Part shown: positions 1-10,344 of the stretch, in pieces
How the letters are laid out: the number at the start of each line of letters is the position of its first letter
Numbering within the stretch: position 1 is the stretch's first letter
Assembly: GCA_944739405.2 (NCBI GenBank)
Contig: OX123182.2
Span: 60,143,183-60,207,182 of the forward strand
Source: Euclidia mi
Lineage: Eukaryota; Arthropoda; Insecta; Lepidoptera; Erebidae
DNA: 64,000 nucleotides
Direction: 5' to 3'
Program-made: the position numbers and the translations under genes
The notes under the pieces: model-generated
What the model was told of the DNA's origin: nothing
The model's database searches: none
The model's input: only the letters and a program-made list of their open reading frames with translations

Positions 1-589
1 CGAACACAAATTGAACATTTATCACTCCGATAACCGCATAGGCACAGCCCACTAACAATATACAGGTGCGTTCTGTTCTGAAAAGTTACGTGTTAAATTT
101 ATACGCAACAAAATACCTAAAGTGGGTAATATGTTATTGTGGCGAAACTCTAAAGCCACTTTAATGTGAGCAGCGAACAAGACGGTACAACTGGGTATTG
201 TTGTAAATGTATCGAGTACTGAGGCTTTTTTATACCGTTCCTTTGTTAATGTTTCTTTGTAAGTTATAATGTTGTAAATGTATGTACAATTATTGTTCAT
301 TGTAAGAAAAAAAAGAAAATAATCGTTTATTTTTAAACAGACGAAGGACATGTGTCATAACATAAACAATGTGAAAAAAAAGAACACAGATAATATTATT
401 AGGCACAAATCGTAAACGCCCGTTGTCTGTACAAAAAATAGGCCAGTTCAACATATTGCCGGACACATGTGCCCGACGCTGGTTTTCAACTGGCTCCTTA
501 GTAGACGCGGACGTCAAAACCAGAGTACTTTGGAATACAACATTTACTCATATAACATAATATATATATATAAGATAAAATGAAGAAAC
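1..589. other. AT-rich sequence, nothing recognised
   Basis: Two short open frames on the minus strand (52-351 and 290-517) overlap each other. They have no domain, motif or splice context that I recognise. I see no repeat boundary here. They may be remnants of an old transposon. Confidence 0.3.
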
Positions 590-751
590 TGTAATAAGTA
601 TTAGTAAATCATTTTCGTTCAGGTAGGAAGTTGCATGCTTACGCCAAGGTATATTGAAGCAAAAGCGAGCACAGGCATTTTGTACTCGCTGTATCAATCT
701 ATCTGAACGAGACAGTAAGCATGGACCATAAACAGTGTCGACATAATTCAA
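590..751 (-). pseudogene. LINE reverse transcriptase fragment (C-terminal side)
   Basis: The minus-strand frame carries YGPCL, then RVQNACARF, then a basic stretch and YLNE. This is the pattern that follows the polymerase domain in Jockey/CR1-type non-LTR retrotransposon ORF2 proteins (a V.YGP block, then QRVQN..RF). About 50 codons survive, and the frame then runs into unrelated AT-rich DNA. No endonuclease or YADD block is nearby, so this is a short dead fragment. The clade cannot be fixed from so little sequence. Confidence 0.55.
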
Positions 752-1439
752 ACGCGATAAAACGTGAAATTAATGTCAGATTGGTTTGGGTACAGTCCTT
801 TGAGGCTTTTATTCATATCATTTCTATATTTCATATTTAGATCATAGACACTTACCTATGGCCTGAATGAAACAGCATCATACAAGAAGAGTGTAATTCT
901 ATTGTTCTAAAAATTTATCTTATTATTTGACTTTCAACATTATGTTAGGCGTGATTCCAAATTTTAAAACCAATCAGGTATCAGGACGGTTTTTGGACAA
1001 TATAATGAATAATTTCGGGTGAAAACCTAATTTTCTTATAGCTTTTTTACAATATAAAGTTAATCTAATACATACATATCCATCCAAAGTAGTATATAGT
1101 AATACTCGTTCTAAGTTTCGAGACTTTATCGCTGAATGACGGCCGAAAGGGTGAGTCTTAATCAGCAGTGTTCATCTACCCTTTCTCATACTCGCTAGGG
1201 AATCCACCACTTAATTCTTTCACGTTAACAAGGAAACTTGGAAATCGCTTGTTTTTCCTCATAAACTTTAATTAAAGAACTGCAATTTGTTTTCCATGCT
1301 ATTCAAAATTCATGTTTGATAGCGTAGCTGCTACGACGATCCATAGGCGCGCATAGCATAGCCTACGAAGTTCTACGAGAGCCATTCAAATCTATGCATA
1401 ATTATTTTTCATTTTACAATTGCATCACTATTTAAAACT
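752..1439. other. AT-rich spacer, nothing recognised
   Basis: I see no long open frame, splice-bounded exon or repeat terminus in this stretch. Confidence 0.3.
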
Positions 1440-1637
1440 AGATGAGCCCGCGGTTACACCCACTTTATTAAGGGGTACTGCTCTGCACCCGTGGCTGAAA
1501 GCATGGTATTACATAACCTACAACCTTTCTCGATATATGGGCTATCTAACACTGAAAGATTTTTTCAAATCGGGCCAGTAGTTCCTGAGATTAGCACATT
1601 CAAGCAAACAAACTCTTCAGCTTTATAATATTACTAG
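1440..1637 (+). repeat. Interspersed repeat with CAGTAGTTCCTGAGATTAG tail, copy 1
   Basis: It begins at GAGCCCGCGGTTACACCC and ends in a tail with CCAGTAGTTCCTGAGATTAG, an AACAAACTCTTCAGC block and an AT-rich end. The same head and tail recur at about 1638-1900 and 37803-37990. Tails of this kind in Lepidoptera are usually attributed to RTE-type LINEs and the short elements they mobilise; that class is inferred. This copy lacks the palindromic insertion seen in copy 2. Confidence 0.6.
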
Positions 1638-1696
1638 GAGAGCCCGCGGTTACACCCGCGTTATTTAAGACAACAGCTCCGCTCCCGTGGCTCAAC

Positions 1697-1736
1697 GCTT
1701 GATGTTATATAGCTTATAAGCTATATAACATCAAGC
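1697..1736. repeat. Perfect palindrome, 20-bp arms, no loop
   Basis: Positions 1697-1716 and 1717-1736 are exact reverse complements (GCTTGATG to CATCAAGC). It lies inside repeat copy 2. Confidence 0.9.
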
Positions 1737-1745
1737 TATTAGCAT

Positions 1746-1795
1746 ATAGCCCATTTATCGAGGAAGGCTATAGCCTTCCTCGATAAATGGGCTAT
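1746..1795. repeat. Perfect palindrome, 25-bp arms, no loop
   Basis: Positions 1746-1770 and 1771-1795 are exact reverse complements, centred on GGCTATAGCC. The right arm is the family sequence shared with the 37.8-kb copy; the left arm is the added inverse. Confidence 0.9.
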
Positions 1796-1955
1796 CTAAC
1801 ACTGAAAGAATTTTTGAAATCGGTCCAGTAGTTCCTGAGATTAGCTCGTTCAACCAAACAAACAAACTTTTCAGCTTTATATATATTAGTATAAGACTAG
1901 ATTAGTGTAAGATTGTACTTATGCAATAAATTATACAAGTGATTATAATAAACTT

Positions 1956-2007
1956 ACAATTCGTGTGATTTTTTACAACAATGGATGTAAAAAATCACAC
2001 GAATTGT
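1956..2007. repeat. Perfect hairpin, 22-bp arms, 8-nt loop
   Basis: Arms 1956-1977 and 1986-2007 (ACAATTCG to CGAATTGT) are exact reverse complements in AT-rich non-coding DNA. Confidence 0.9.
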
Positions 2008-2589
2008 GTGTGTAACGCTCTAAGTATAAACCTGTCAAAGTTTGCAACTTGCGAATAATTGAAGTTAGTAAAATTAAGATTCAAGTACATTCAATATTTT
2101 TCTTTGCAAGTAATTTTACACAATATACAAGACTACTTAAAGTTTCTCCGTGCATATTTCCACTTTAACTATAAAGTGGATGTTATTCGTATAAATAGTT
2201 ATGAGGTAGAATATGCTAATTGAAAGCCGAGTTAATTTAAAGAATCATTGTGTTTTTTTATTTATAATCCATACTATATAGAATGATTCGCTCTCTAATG
2301 TTGCATATAATATGTGTTCTTAGCGGCAGTAAGCATGCTCTGTCTCTCTTGTGCTTTGACAGTTAAAGCACTGAACCGATTTCGATGCAATTAGACATAG
2401 GGTAAGCCTAAACCAAAAGATAACACGTAGGTTACTTGGGTTATTTTTTTTTCATTTCCGCGATATGAAAAAAATTATTAATAAATTGTGAAAGTTCTTA
2501 AAATGCCTTGTCCGTATTCTTGAGAATGCACTACCCTCTAGTTAAAGTACACATTATACAAACTTAAATTGTTTCCATCATACAATTTT
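2008..2589. other. AT-rich spacer, nothing recognised
   Basis: I see no supported gene, exon or repeat boundary. Confidence 0.3.
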
Positions 2590-4000
2590 ATTGAAATGGG
2601 TCTTATTCGCGATATTTAATTAATTTAAGGTATAAATACCTCTGTTTTACCGACGTTTCGGCCATTTTACAACAGCCATGGTCGCAGCGGGACTGATGCC
2701 ATAAAGATAAAGATAAAGAAAAAAATATTTTTAGCATACACACAAACTTAAAAAAAATGGGTACAATATTGACAAATAAGATAAAAAGATAAATAAAAAA
2801 AGAATAACACATAAATCAAATTAAGTACAACAAGACAGAAAAAAAATTAAGAAGAAATGGTACATGACAACAAAATAATAATAATAAAATTCACAAGACT
2901 CAATAGATATTAATTATTATAGATTTTTGCGTGCAGCCAAAACAGGACATCGTTCGGCATGTGCTAAGTGCGAATGCCTAGCGCCGATTTTCAACGAGGG
3001 CAATTAGTGAGGCACGCACGTGATATCAGATATATACATAGTATCAGGTAAACATAGCAAAGTATAATAGGTATATATAATATATATGTAACGTAAGTAG
3101 GTAGGTATATAGATCACGGGTACAGTCTTGAAAAGTAAAAAATAGTACTTATAATATATATGTACATAAATAATAAATAATATCGACTTATACAGTGTGA
3201 AGTATATATAAATAGATAATAAAATAAGATTAAGGTAAATCAAAAGTGCTGCGCGTTATTGGCTAAAAGGCGGCGGCGCGCGCGGTGATCCTACGACGAC
3301 GCCAGAGAGGAGGCGGGAGGTGCAAGGCGTGTTGAAAACAATGCCTTCGCCACTGGCTAGTCGCCGCATCAACATCGGCAAAACCGCGCGCGCCGTCCTC
3401 ATAGAAAAAGGCGAGCTCGCATTCGTCGAGCGGCCGGTAATGCAGTACGATGCGTATATCAGATTCTAACAGACAAAGTAGCAGATTCAAGATGTCATCT
3501 CAGCGCCACGCGCCGTCCTTGTGAAGCGCGGGTTTCGGCAGCTACCCTCACTTGTTTTTATTTTTATTCGAACTGTCGGTACGTCGACACCCAACACTTA
3601 TGACGTCTACACACTGATGAGCTATGTTAGTGCGACGGGGTTTACATTTCTTGATTACTGGATTCCATGTTGTAGACAGTCTGTATCCATCTTTCCGGTT
3701 AAAATTTTTATGCTTTTTGATTTCAACCGCTTCATGTACTATCCTGGAGTAATAGTGACGATCGGTAGATAAGACCTTTGGTTGATGTAATTCGATCCAG
3801 TGGTTTGGTCCAGACTCCAAAAAATGCTCAGCTATGTCAGACTTGTTAATTTACCGGTTTTTTACAGCTGCGATACGTTCCTTGACCCTTTCAGCGATGG
3901 TTTGTTTGGTCTGTCCGATATAGGAACTACCAGAACTGCAGTCGAACTTGTAGATGCCAGGTGTTTGTAAATTGTTTCATCTCTCGCCAGACCAATTGTT
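2590..4000 (-). mobile_element. Penelope-like element remnant (3' part)
   Basis: On the minus strand a GIY-YIG endonuclease remnant (about 3970 down to 3548) is followed by a GC-rich segment (about 3500-3240). It ends near 2690-2600 in a tail containing TGGCCGAAACGTCGGTAAAA and a poorly conserved ATTTATACC end. A tail with CCGAAACGTCGG is commonly found downstream of GIY-YIG Penelope-like elements. No Penelope reverse transcriptase is visible, so this is a 5'-truncated copy. The AT-rich stretch at about 2720-3240 may be a later insertion or a diverged 3' UTR. The outer boundaries are approximate. Confidence 0.6.
3548..3970 (-). pseudogene. GIY-YIG endonuclease domain remnant of a Penelope-like element
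   Basis: The minus strand first reads GIYKFDCSSGSSYIGQTKQT (GIY...YIG with the following Q.TK), then a basic helix ending AAVKNR. A frame change is followed by a 90-codon frame with HWIELHQPKVLS, HYYSRIVHEAVEI and NFNRKDGYRLSTTWNPVI. The last three blocks match the C-terminal part of Penelope-like GIY-YIG domains (HSRI.REA.EI, then FNREDG..L...W.P). This domain cuts the target DNA during element integration. The frame break between the GIY-YIG core and the C-terminal blocks makes this copy non-functional. Confidence 0.7.
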
Positions 4001-4784
4001 CACCCTGTGTACTATGCTATTGTTTCACTTGAATGGGCATTCTAAAGAGAATGTATCTACGTCTCATGCTTGATTGCCCCAATTCTATTTGACCCAGTGA
4101 ATATAATTTTTAGTTGGATTTAAATAAGGGTAGTTGGCAATCTATAAATGGTATGGTCTGGAAGCAATGTATGTAAAATAAGTTAGGTTTTGTTTCAGAA
4201 AATAGCACCGCGGAAATGTAATGATGTCATAAGATACAACTATAGCTTTGAGGAACTAATAAACTCTTTTAAAGGTTAATTTCGCGTTATGTTTTACATG
4301 AATCATGTAATACACTATACCCTACACCAAGCTACTTATTATTATGATTGCGACCACAAAATATTGCAACCCATATAACTTACACAGAGCTATGAAAAAA
4401 GAAATCGCCCATAATATTTAACCCCCTATTTTCACTATTGCACTAAGGCTCAATGTTATATATCACATGAAGCTTTTTAACATATGAAAGAATGCATTGT
4501 TATTTTACAAAATAACTTTAAAACGAAGAAAATCAACATACAGTCACTATATTAATAGGTATATTGTAAATAAATATTTTTACAATGTAGCTCATTCTGT
4601 GTTTAATATACTCTATCAAAAATATCCACTTATTGTTATACAATATCAACTAGCAAGTTTTTTTGTTGAAGAGGAACAAAATTGCACACCATTTTTTTAT
4701 TCAGTTTTATTGGAGTGTAACTATGCACTTCCAGCATAAGTATTTTTCAGACTATCACGATCAAAAAGCCTCAATGTTCCTTTT
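4001..4784. other. AT-rich spacer, nothing recognised
   Basis: Two overlapping plus-strand frames near 4497-4902 run into the start of the next repeat and look random. Confidence 0.3.
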
Positions 4785-5709
4785 TAGGGTTCCGTACCTC
4801 GAAATGAAAAAACGGAACCCTTATAGGATCATGTCGTTGTCCGTCCGTCAAGACCATTTTTCTAGCGCGTGGAGGTATCAAACTGAAATATATATCAAAT
4901 AGTCAAATCTACTGTCCCTTGGAGCTGTGAAGAAATGAAAAGATACAAAAGATACAGCCGTTTATGCTGCAAATTGCCGCAAATTTTCGAAACTTGCAAG
5001 GGAATCAAAACCTACAGAGTACTTGCCGTGAACTCAGAATCTTGAAATTTGGTACGAAGCAATGTCTTAAAGCACAGTTAAAGGAAAAATTGCAAAAGCC
5101 GTAAATTTTTAGTAGCATCATAATATTTTTTTTTATAATTTTAAAGTTTAATAGCATTTTCTCATTAACGAGTAGAGGTATAAAATTTAAATACATATCA
5201 AATATTCAAATCTATAATAACTTTAAGCTGTAACAAAATCGCTCTTCTATGTCAACGCAATCAAAAGAAACAGCAATTTTACTATATTTTCAAACTCGCA
5301 ACTACTGGCAAAGGAATCAAAACCTACAAGGTACCTCCCGTAAACTCAGATTCTTGAAATTTGGTACGAGGCAACTTTTTATGGCACAGATTAAGGAAAA
5401 ATTTCCAAAATTGAAAATTTTAATTTATATCGTATAATAAAAATATTTTTAATCATTTTAAAGTTACTACCCCTTCCCTCATGAACCCGTAGAGGTATAA
5501 AATTGAAATTCATAATATATCAAATGCTCAAGTCAAAACTAAAGGTTTCCAGTCAATCTAGAATCTTGAAATTTGGCATAAAGCAACGTTTTATAGCACA
5601 TAGGAAAAATATCGAAAACATTCAATATTTAGTTACATCATATATTTTTTTAAATAATTATATAATATACCTACAGGTTTATACGGAACCCTCGGTGCGC
5701 GAGTCCTAA
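4785..5709 (+). repeat. GGTTCCGTACCTC interspersed repeat with internal tandem units
   Basis: It starts at AGGGTTCCGTACCTCGAAAT, with an immediate inverted partner AACGGAACCCTTATAGGATC, and ends in TACGGAACCCTCGGTGCGCG. This head and tail are those of a repeat widespread in lepidopteran genomes; no coding capacity is known to me. The body contains about three degenerate copies of a unit of about 310-320 bp. Each unit carries GGAATCAAAACCTAC, CTTGAAATTTGGTACGA and GTAGAGGTATAAAATT-like blocks (starts near 4870, 5172 and 5491). The last unit is incomplete. Confidence 0.65.
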
Positions 5710-5744
5710 ATGTTGAGACGGTCGACCAAGCTTTTGTGCCATCT

Positions 5745-6000
5745 GAAGAGCAAACAGGTTACACATACATAGACTCACGCGTGTTTCTCGGAGGGGTAGG
5801 CAGAGACTACGGAACGCCATTTGCAACGATCCTGACATATCTCTCTTGCTTCATTCATTCCCATCAGATTCCTCATGCATGCTCTTCTGTTCAGGGTACT
5901 TCTAACCTGTCCTGTTTTTAGGATGTCTAAAAGCCTGTAGGTATATCCGCGTGGTCAGTCTTTCGTCATATCCATCCTCTCCACGTGCCCAAACTACCTG
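5745..6000. repeat. Unclassified interspersed repeat fragment
   Basis: It contains GGTAGGCAGAGACTACGGAA, CCATTTGCAACGATCCTGAC, CTTCTAACCTG and CCACGTGCCCAAACTAC blocks, an arrangement I associate with a common lepidopteran dispersed repeat. No copy elsewhere in the window was found, so the boundaries are approximate and the class is open. Confidence 0.4.
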
Positions 6001-6272
6001 TTATTTTGTACATAAAAGTGCGCTTTTGCAGCTTTAACTCATATAATATGAAGGGAATTCATATGTCTGTCAAATGGCAATTCTACAATTTGTTTAAAAC
6101 GGTTGAATATTCAATGTATACTAATGTTAGTTTTAAACATCAACAGACACTTATTCAGAAAACAGAAGATTATGTAAATTAATCGTCAATTTTATACTCT
6201 GTGCACGTATGAACTCTTAAGTTTAGGTGGCTTTATTGAAAAGCACCCTTTTAGATTCTAGAAAAAATTAAA

Positions 6273-6673
6273 TACATACATACATAGTCTCACGCCTATA
6301 ACCCCGAAGAGGTAGGCAGAGGTGTATTTCTACACCCACTTTTCGTCAGATATACTTTAGTCCCACATAATAAGGGGCGAGCCTATTGCCGTACCGGGCA
6401 CATTTCCAGACTCCGTTCTGCTACTGAGAATTTCGTGACAGAAACACCCAATAACACTGCCCGACCCACGAATCGAACCCGGGACCTCCCGATCCCACGC
6501 GCACATTTATGCCGCGAGACCAACTAGGCAGTCGTATAGGGTTTGATGTCGAGTTTTCCGTCTCTACCCAAAGATGGTATTTGCATCGTGTTATCCCTTA
6601 GTCGCCTCTTACGACACCCACGGGAAGATAGGGGGTGGTGACACTTGTATTCTATGCCGTCAACCACACGGCT
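6273..6673 (-). mobile_element. tRNA-derived SINE, about 400 bp, copy 1
   Basis: Read on the minus strand it holds a tRNA-like region with TGGTCTCGCGGC (A-box-like) and GGTTCGATTC (B box), then a long tRNA-unrelated body. The plus-strand left edge is a TACATACATA run. Near-identical sequence recurs at 60859-61258. Flanks AAAAAATTAAA (6262-6272) and AAAAAAGTAAA (6674-6684) look like an 11-bp target duplication with one mismatch. SINEs have no protein and rely on a LINE reverse transcriptase. The A- and B-box elements are the internal RNA polymerase III promoter. Confidence 0.75.
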
Positions 6674-6689
6674 AAAAAAGTAAATGTTG

Positions 6690-7790
6690 TTTAGTATTCA
6701 TAGAACATTATCTTTTAGAACGAGAATTCAAAGCTAAAGAATTTTGTATGTATTCTGGAGTTTGGCTGAATTTAGACGTGGCGGACTTTTCAGATATAAT
6801 CTAACATCAAATAAGAGATGTTATAGTTGACCTTTGATTTATGTTATTTAGTTATGAAAAGTATACGCTTGAATTAGTACGAGCAGTTTAAAGTGGTATA
6901 AAATTATTAATTTACCCAAGACTCCGCACAGACCATTGTGTGCTGGGCCAGAATTTGTGCTGGCTGTGTTAAACATGTCTATAATAATTATGTAAATATT
7001 TAAATATAATATGAGGATATTTATCGGTTACCTGATTAATATAGTTCAAGCTCTGCGTTGTTAATATAGTACAGGGTTTGCCTGGTTTGGGGTGAGTTGA
7101 CCGTGTGTGAGTTGACCGTGTGTAAGTTGACAGTATATTTTAATACCATATAATTATGTCAGAAAAAGACGCGTAATAGAGAAACAATAATAATAAAGCT
7201 TTATTCACGTACGATTATATTTTTTGTTATTTCTGAGTAAATAAATCAATATCGTGTATTTTCATTTTCACTGGCTATGCTGTCTATCAGTTTTAGTTCA
7301 AGAAAAGTTGTTTGCACAATGCATATTCAATTGACGCAACTTCCATTTGAAAAATAGCTTGGAGAGATGGCAATAAAACCATTTCAAAACAGTTTTTCTT
7401 TCCACGCAGACGTTGTTTGTTGAAGTAGTGTTTGAACGAACAGCTGCTAATATGTTCTTAATCGTTTTATTTTTAGTTTTATAAACATATTTAAGAATTA
7501 TAATGATGTATCTTAGATAGCATACATAATGGTATCTAAGTATTGCGCGATTTTCTCCTAAACAACTGAACATTACCTCTTCATCACAAACGCCAGCTTT
7601 TAGGCCTACCTCACATTTGCATTGGTTCCTGAGTGTAGCTCAGAACGAATTTTTAAACTGAAACTACTGCAAAACCTAGAAATCGTCGAATTACACTCAC
7701 TGTCTCAGATGGTCTATATTGAAAGCTTAAAAATATGCAACGCCCAAGAAAAAGTAAAATACATCTAAATTCGAATTGTTCCATCCAAAT
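6690..7790. other. AT-rich spacer with one unrecognised minus-strand frame
   Basis: The minus-strand frame from about 7625 to 7298 stays open for about 110 codons and is cysteine-containing at its start. I recognise no domain and no convincing splice sites. The rest is low-complexity AT-rich DNA. Confidence 0.3.
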
Positions 7791-7792
7791 CT

Positions 7793-7990
7793 TAATATAT
7801 AAAATCCATGCGTTACTTACTGACTGACAGACACGCTACAGCCGAAACTATTGGGCGCAGGAAGTTGAAATTTGGCATGTATGTTCCTTGGGGACCGTAG
7901 GGGTAAACTAAGAAGGGATTTCCCGAAATTCCCACGGGATCGGCCAAAACTGGTAAATTTAAAAAAATTGCAGGCACAGCTGCTGGCGTC
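7793..7990 (+). repeat. Unclassified interspersed repeat, plus copy of an inverted pair
   Basis: It contains ACTTACTGACTGACAGACA, GAAGTTGAAATTTGGCATGT, GTTCCTTGGGGACCGTAGGG and CCACGGGATCGG. The reverse complement of the same family lies at about 8325-8480. Short dispersed repeats with this CTGACTGACAGACA head are abundant in Lepidoptera. They have no known coding capacity, and assigning them to a transposon class needs a library search. Confidence 0.55.
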
Positions 7991-8324
7991 CTCTAGTTCA
8001 AATCTAAAAATAATGGCTACTGTATTGATTCAATTTGATATTTATATAATAAATAGTAGTCCAAAGACTGTTTGCTGATAAAAAGAGAGAAAAATAGATA
8101 TAAAGATAACTGTCACAATACACCATAAAAATACTGAAAAATCTTGTACCGCAAACAGCCAATCACGCTAAATAATTATGTCACTTCTTTCACCGCTCGA
8201 GTGCCGACATACTGAATTTCACAGCGGATTCAGCGACTGTACTACAACTGATTATCAGGATTACATTATGCCTTATTTTTAATTTATTTAAAAACTTGAG
8301 GATGCCCACAGCATTTTATTTAAA

Positions 8325-8480
8325 CGTTTATGCCCGATCCCGTGGTAATTTCGGGCAATCCCTTCTTAGTGCAGCCCTACGGCCCTGAGGAACAAACATA
8401 CCAATTTCAGCTTTTGCGCCTATTGGTTTTGGAGGTACATTGGCTGTCAGTCAGTCAGTAACGCAGGAATTTTAAATTTA
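8325..8480 (-). repeat. Unclassified interspersed repeat, minus copy of an inverted pair
   Basis: It matches the 7793-7990 repeat in opposite orientation: CCGATCCCGTGGTAATTTCG, GCCCTACGGCCCTGAGGAAC and CTGTCAGTCAGTCAGTAACG. The two copies differ at many positions, so they are separate insertions and not a recent inverted duplication. Confidence 0.55.
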
Positions 8481-9069
8481 CAGAAGATATCAAGCTATGA
8501 CTTAAATTTACGCTATTACAGCCCTAAAAACTATGTGAAGCGTACTATTAGAAGGAAATTATCAGAGGTTTATTTGCCAATCAAGTCTTGAATGGAACTA
8601 AGTTATTAATGAACTGCTCGAACCGAGATCGGTATCATATGTTGCTATCTAATCAGCTGACGGCAGTAAGTCTCATCAAGAACTTACGTAACTATGTCCA
8701 AGTGACGTGATAATTATAAGTTACTTTAATAAGTTAATAATTAAATTGTCCCAGTATATAAAGAACTTCATTGCATTATTATAATACACAAAGTGCCCTT
8801 CTGACAAGAAACATCAAAACTACTGAAAGAAATTTCATGCAGGATTCTCGAACAAAGAGAGTAATCTATGGAATTGGTTAAAATGTATAATTTGAGAAAT
8901 GTATGTGTTAATTATAACTAAACTTCGCCTGCGGCGCCGCCCGCGTGACCTACGCCTACGCCTAAACCTTCCTCAGAATTCACACTACCTATTTGCGAAA
9001 AGTAATCACGTGTAATTATACAATTTTCAAATTATTATTACAATTACAATTTTCCAATGATTTCAATAT
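8481..9069. other. AT-rich spacer, nothing recognised
   Basis: I see no supported gene or repeat boundary. Confidence 0.3.
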
Positions 9070-9225
9070 GAAAATGATTGGAGAGTCAAAATCTAACACA
9101 GTCCTTAAGGCCTCCATGGCAGGCAGCGACTGGAGACGAAGAGCCAAAATCTAGATCGGAGAGGCAGGCTATATCGCAGGATCATTATCACCCTGCAGTG
9201 GACAGTAGGCCGATAATGATGATAA
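9070..9225 (+). pseudogene. LINE 3'-tail fragment
   Basis: CCATGGCAGGCAGCGACTGG followed by CACCCTGCAGTGGACAGT and a GATAATGATGATAA end has the shape of the 3' terminus of lepidopteran LINEs that finish in W...QQW and a TGATGATGA tail. Only the last 50 or so codons and the tail remain, out of frame in places. Confidence 0.4.
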
Positions 9226-9766
9226 ATGTCTTCGTAGTCCATTGCTGGATATACACTTCTCATAAAGTTTTGCACCTGCCCACTGCATTCAGTCGTCTGA
9301 ATCAGTTTCGAAATTAAAACCAGTTACGCTAACGTATTTTGCATTACCTTAAAGTTTTTATTTCCTTTGAATATTCATAATAAAATGACGGATGTATATA
9401 ACTTTATCGGAAGAGTGGGCTCGGCGCTCGAGGCTGACATCACAAGTGCTGTCTGGTGACGTCATATTTTTACCAACATCGCTCTCATTGGTCATGTTTA
9501 AAGAAAAAGTGCGCCCATTTATTTCAAAAAATTCGAGAGATCGGTTATCTCTGGTTCGGATAAGGCCCGTTAGAATGTGAGCTGTATTTTAATAACCGTC
9601 TATCTATAACGGAATTTGACTAGACAATTTGCGTCAATACACCCACATCTAGACGACTATTAAGTTATAGTATTTGAAAATATATTACATTACAAGCTTG
9701 CCTAAGCGTAGCTAACATCTTTAGCTTCTTGATTTCGCATTATCCTCACAATATGTTTGAAACATC
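9226..9766. other. Spacer, nothing recognised
   Basis: A 62-codon plus-strand frame (9392-9580) shows no recognised motif. Confidence 0.3.
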
Positions 9767-9821
9767 AGCATAAATTTCGTGATTTATAGTTCGTAGAACT
9801 ATAAATTACGAAATTTATGCT
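9767..9821. repeat. Near-perfect hairpin, 26-bp arms, 3-nt loop
   Basis: Arms 9767-9792 and 9796-9821 (AGCATAAATTTCG to CGAAATTTATGCT) pair with a single mismatch around loop GTA, in non-coding DNA. Confidence 0.88.
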
Positions 9822-10341
9822 CTAGAAGCCATTATTGTAGATAACGATGATCCAATCCTGGCCCCACCATATATCTATTCGTGAAAATGTGAGAGAGACG
9901 TTGAATATTTTTCAATCTCTTTTTCATACTATATTTTATGGCGAATAACTTTAAATAAATATCAAACGATAGACATTTTGATCGGTCCATAGAATAAGTA
10001 AACAACCGAAAAAGTCGTAGACATACGTTGTTAAAATTTGTGATGCGAAGCCAATTTGGAGATGAGCCTTTGATTTATCAAAGGTTAACAGGAAAAAAAT
10101 TAAATACAGTTACTCAAGATATTGTCTATGACCATGCAACTTTAAAAAATATGAATATCCAATGCTTATAATAGAGACATGAAAAATAATTAAGATATTT
10201 TCGCCGACTGATTTAGGTTCTGAAATAAAAAGCATAATGCCGAACAATGACTTATTGAATATGCCTCAGTAATATGAGATAATATTCTATGAAGAAACAG
10301 CTGGTCTCCAAATAATTTTAGCGGACGTCTTGATACTATCA
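9822..10341. other. AT-rich spacer, nothing recognised
   Basis: I see no supported gene or repeat boundary before the LINE end at about 10345. Confidence 0.3.
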
Positions 10342-10344
10342 AGA

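Larger units (their letters stand above)
1638..1900 (+). repeat. Interspersed repeat with CAGTAGTTCCTGAGATTAG tail, copy 2
   Basis: This directly follows copy 1 and has the same head (AGCCCGCGGTTACACCC) and tail. It is longer because its middle, next to GATGTTATATAG, is replaced by two perfect palindromes (1697-1736 and 1746-1795). The third copy at 37.8 kb reads straight from GTTATATAGCCTATAGCC to the shared GATAAATGGGCTATC. The extra sequence here is therefore an inverted re-copy of local sequence and not part of the family consensus. Confidence 0.6.

Noticed and set aside
6273..6673. Possible tRNA gene because of the GGTTCGATTC box
   Set aside because: No cloverleaf can be completed; the region is the tRNA-derived head of a SINE present in two copies.
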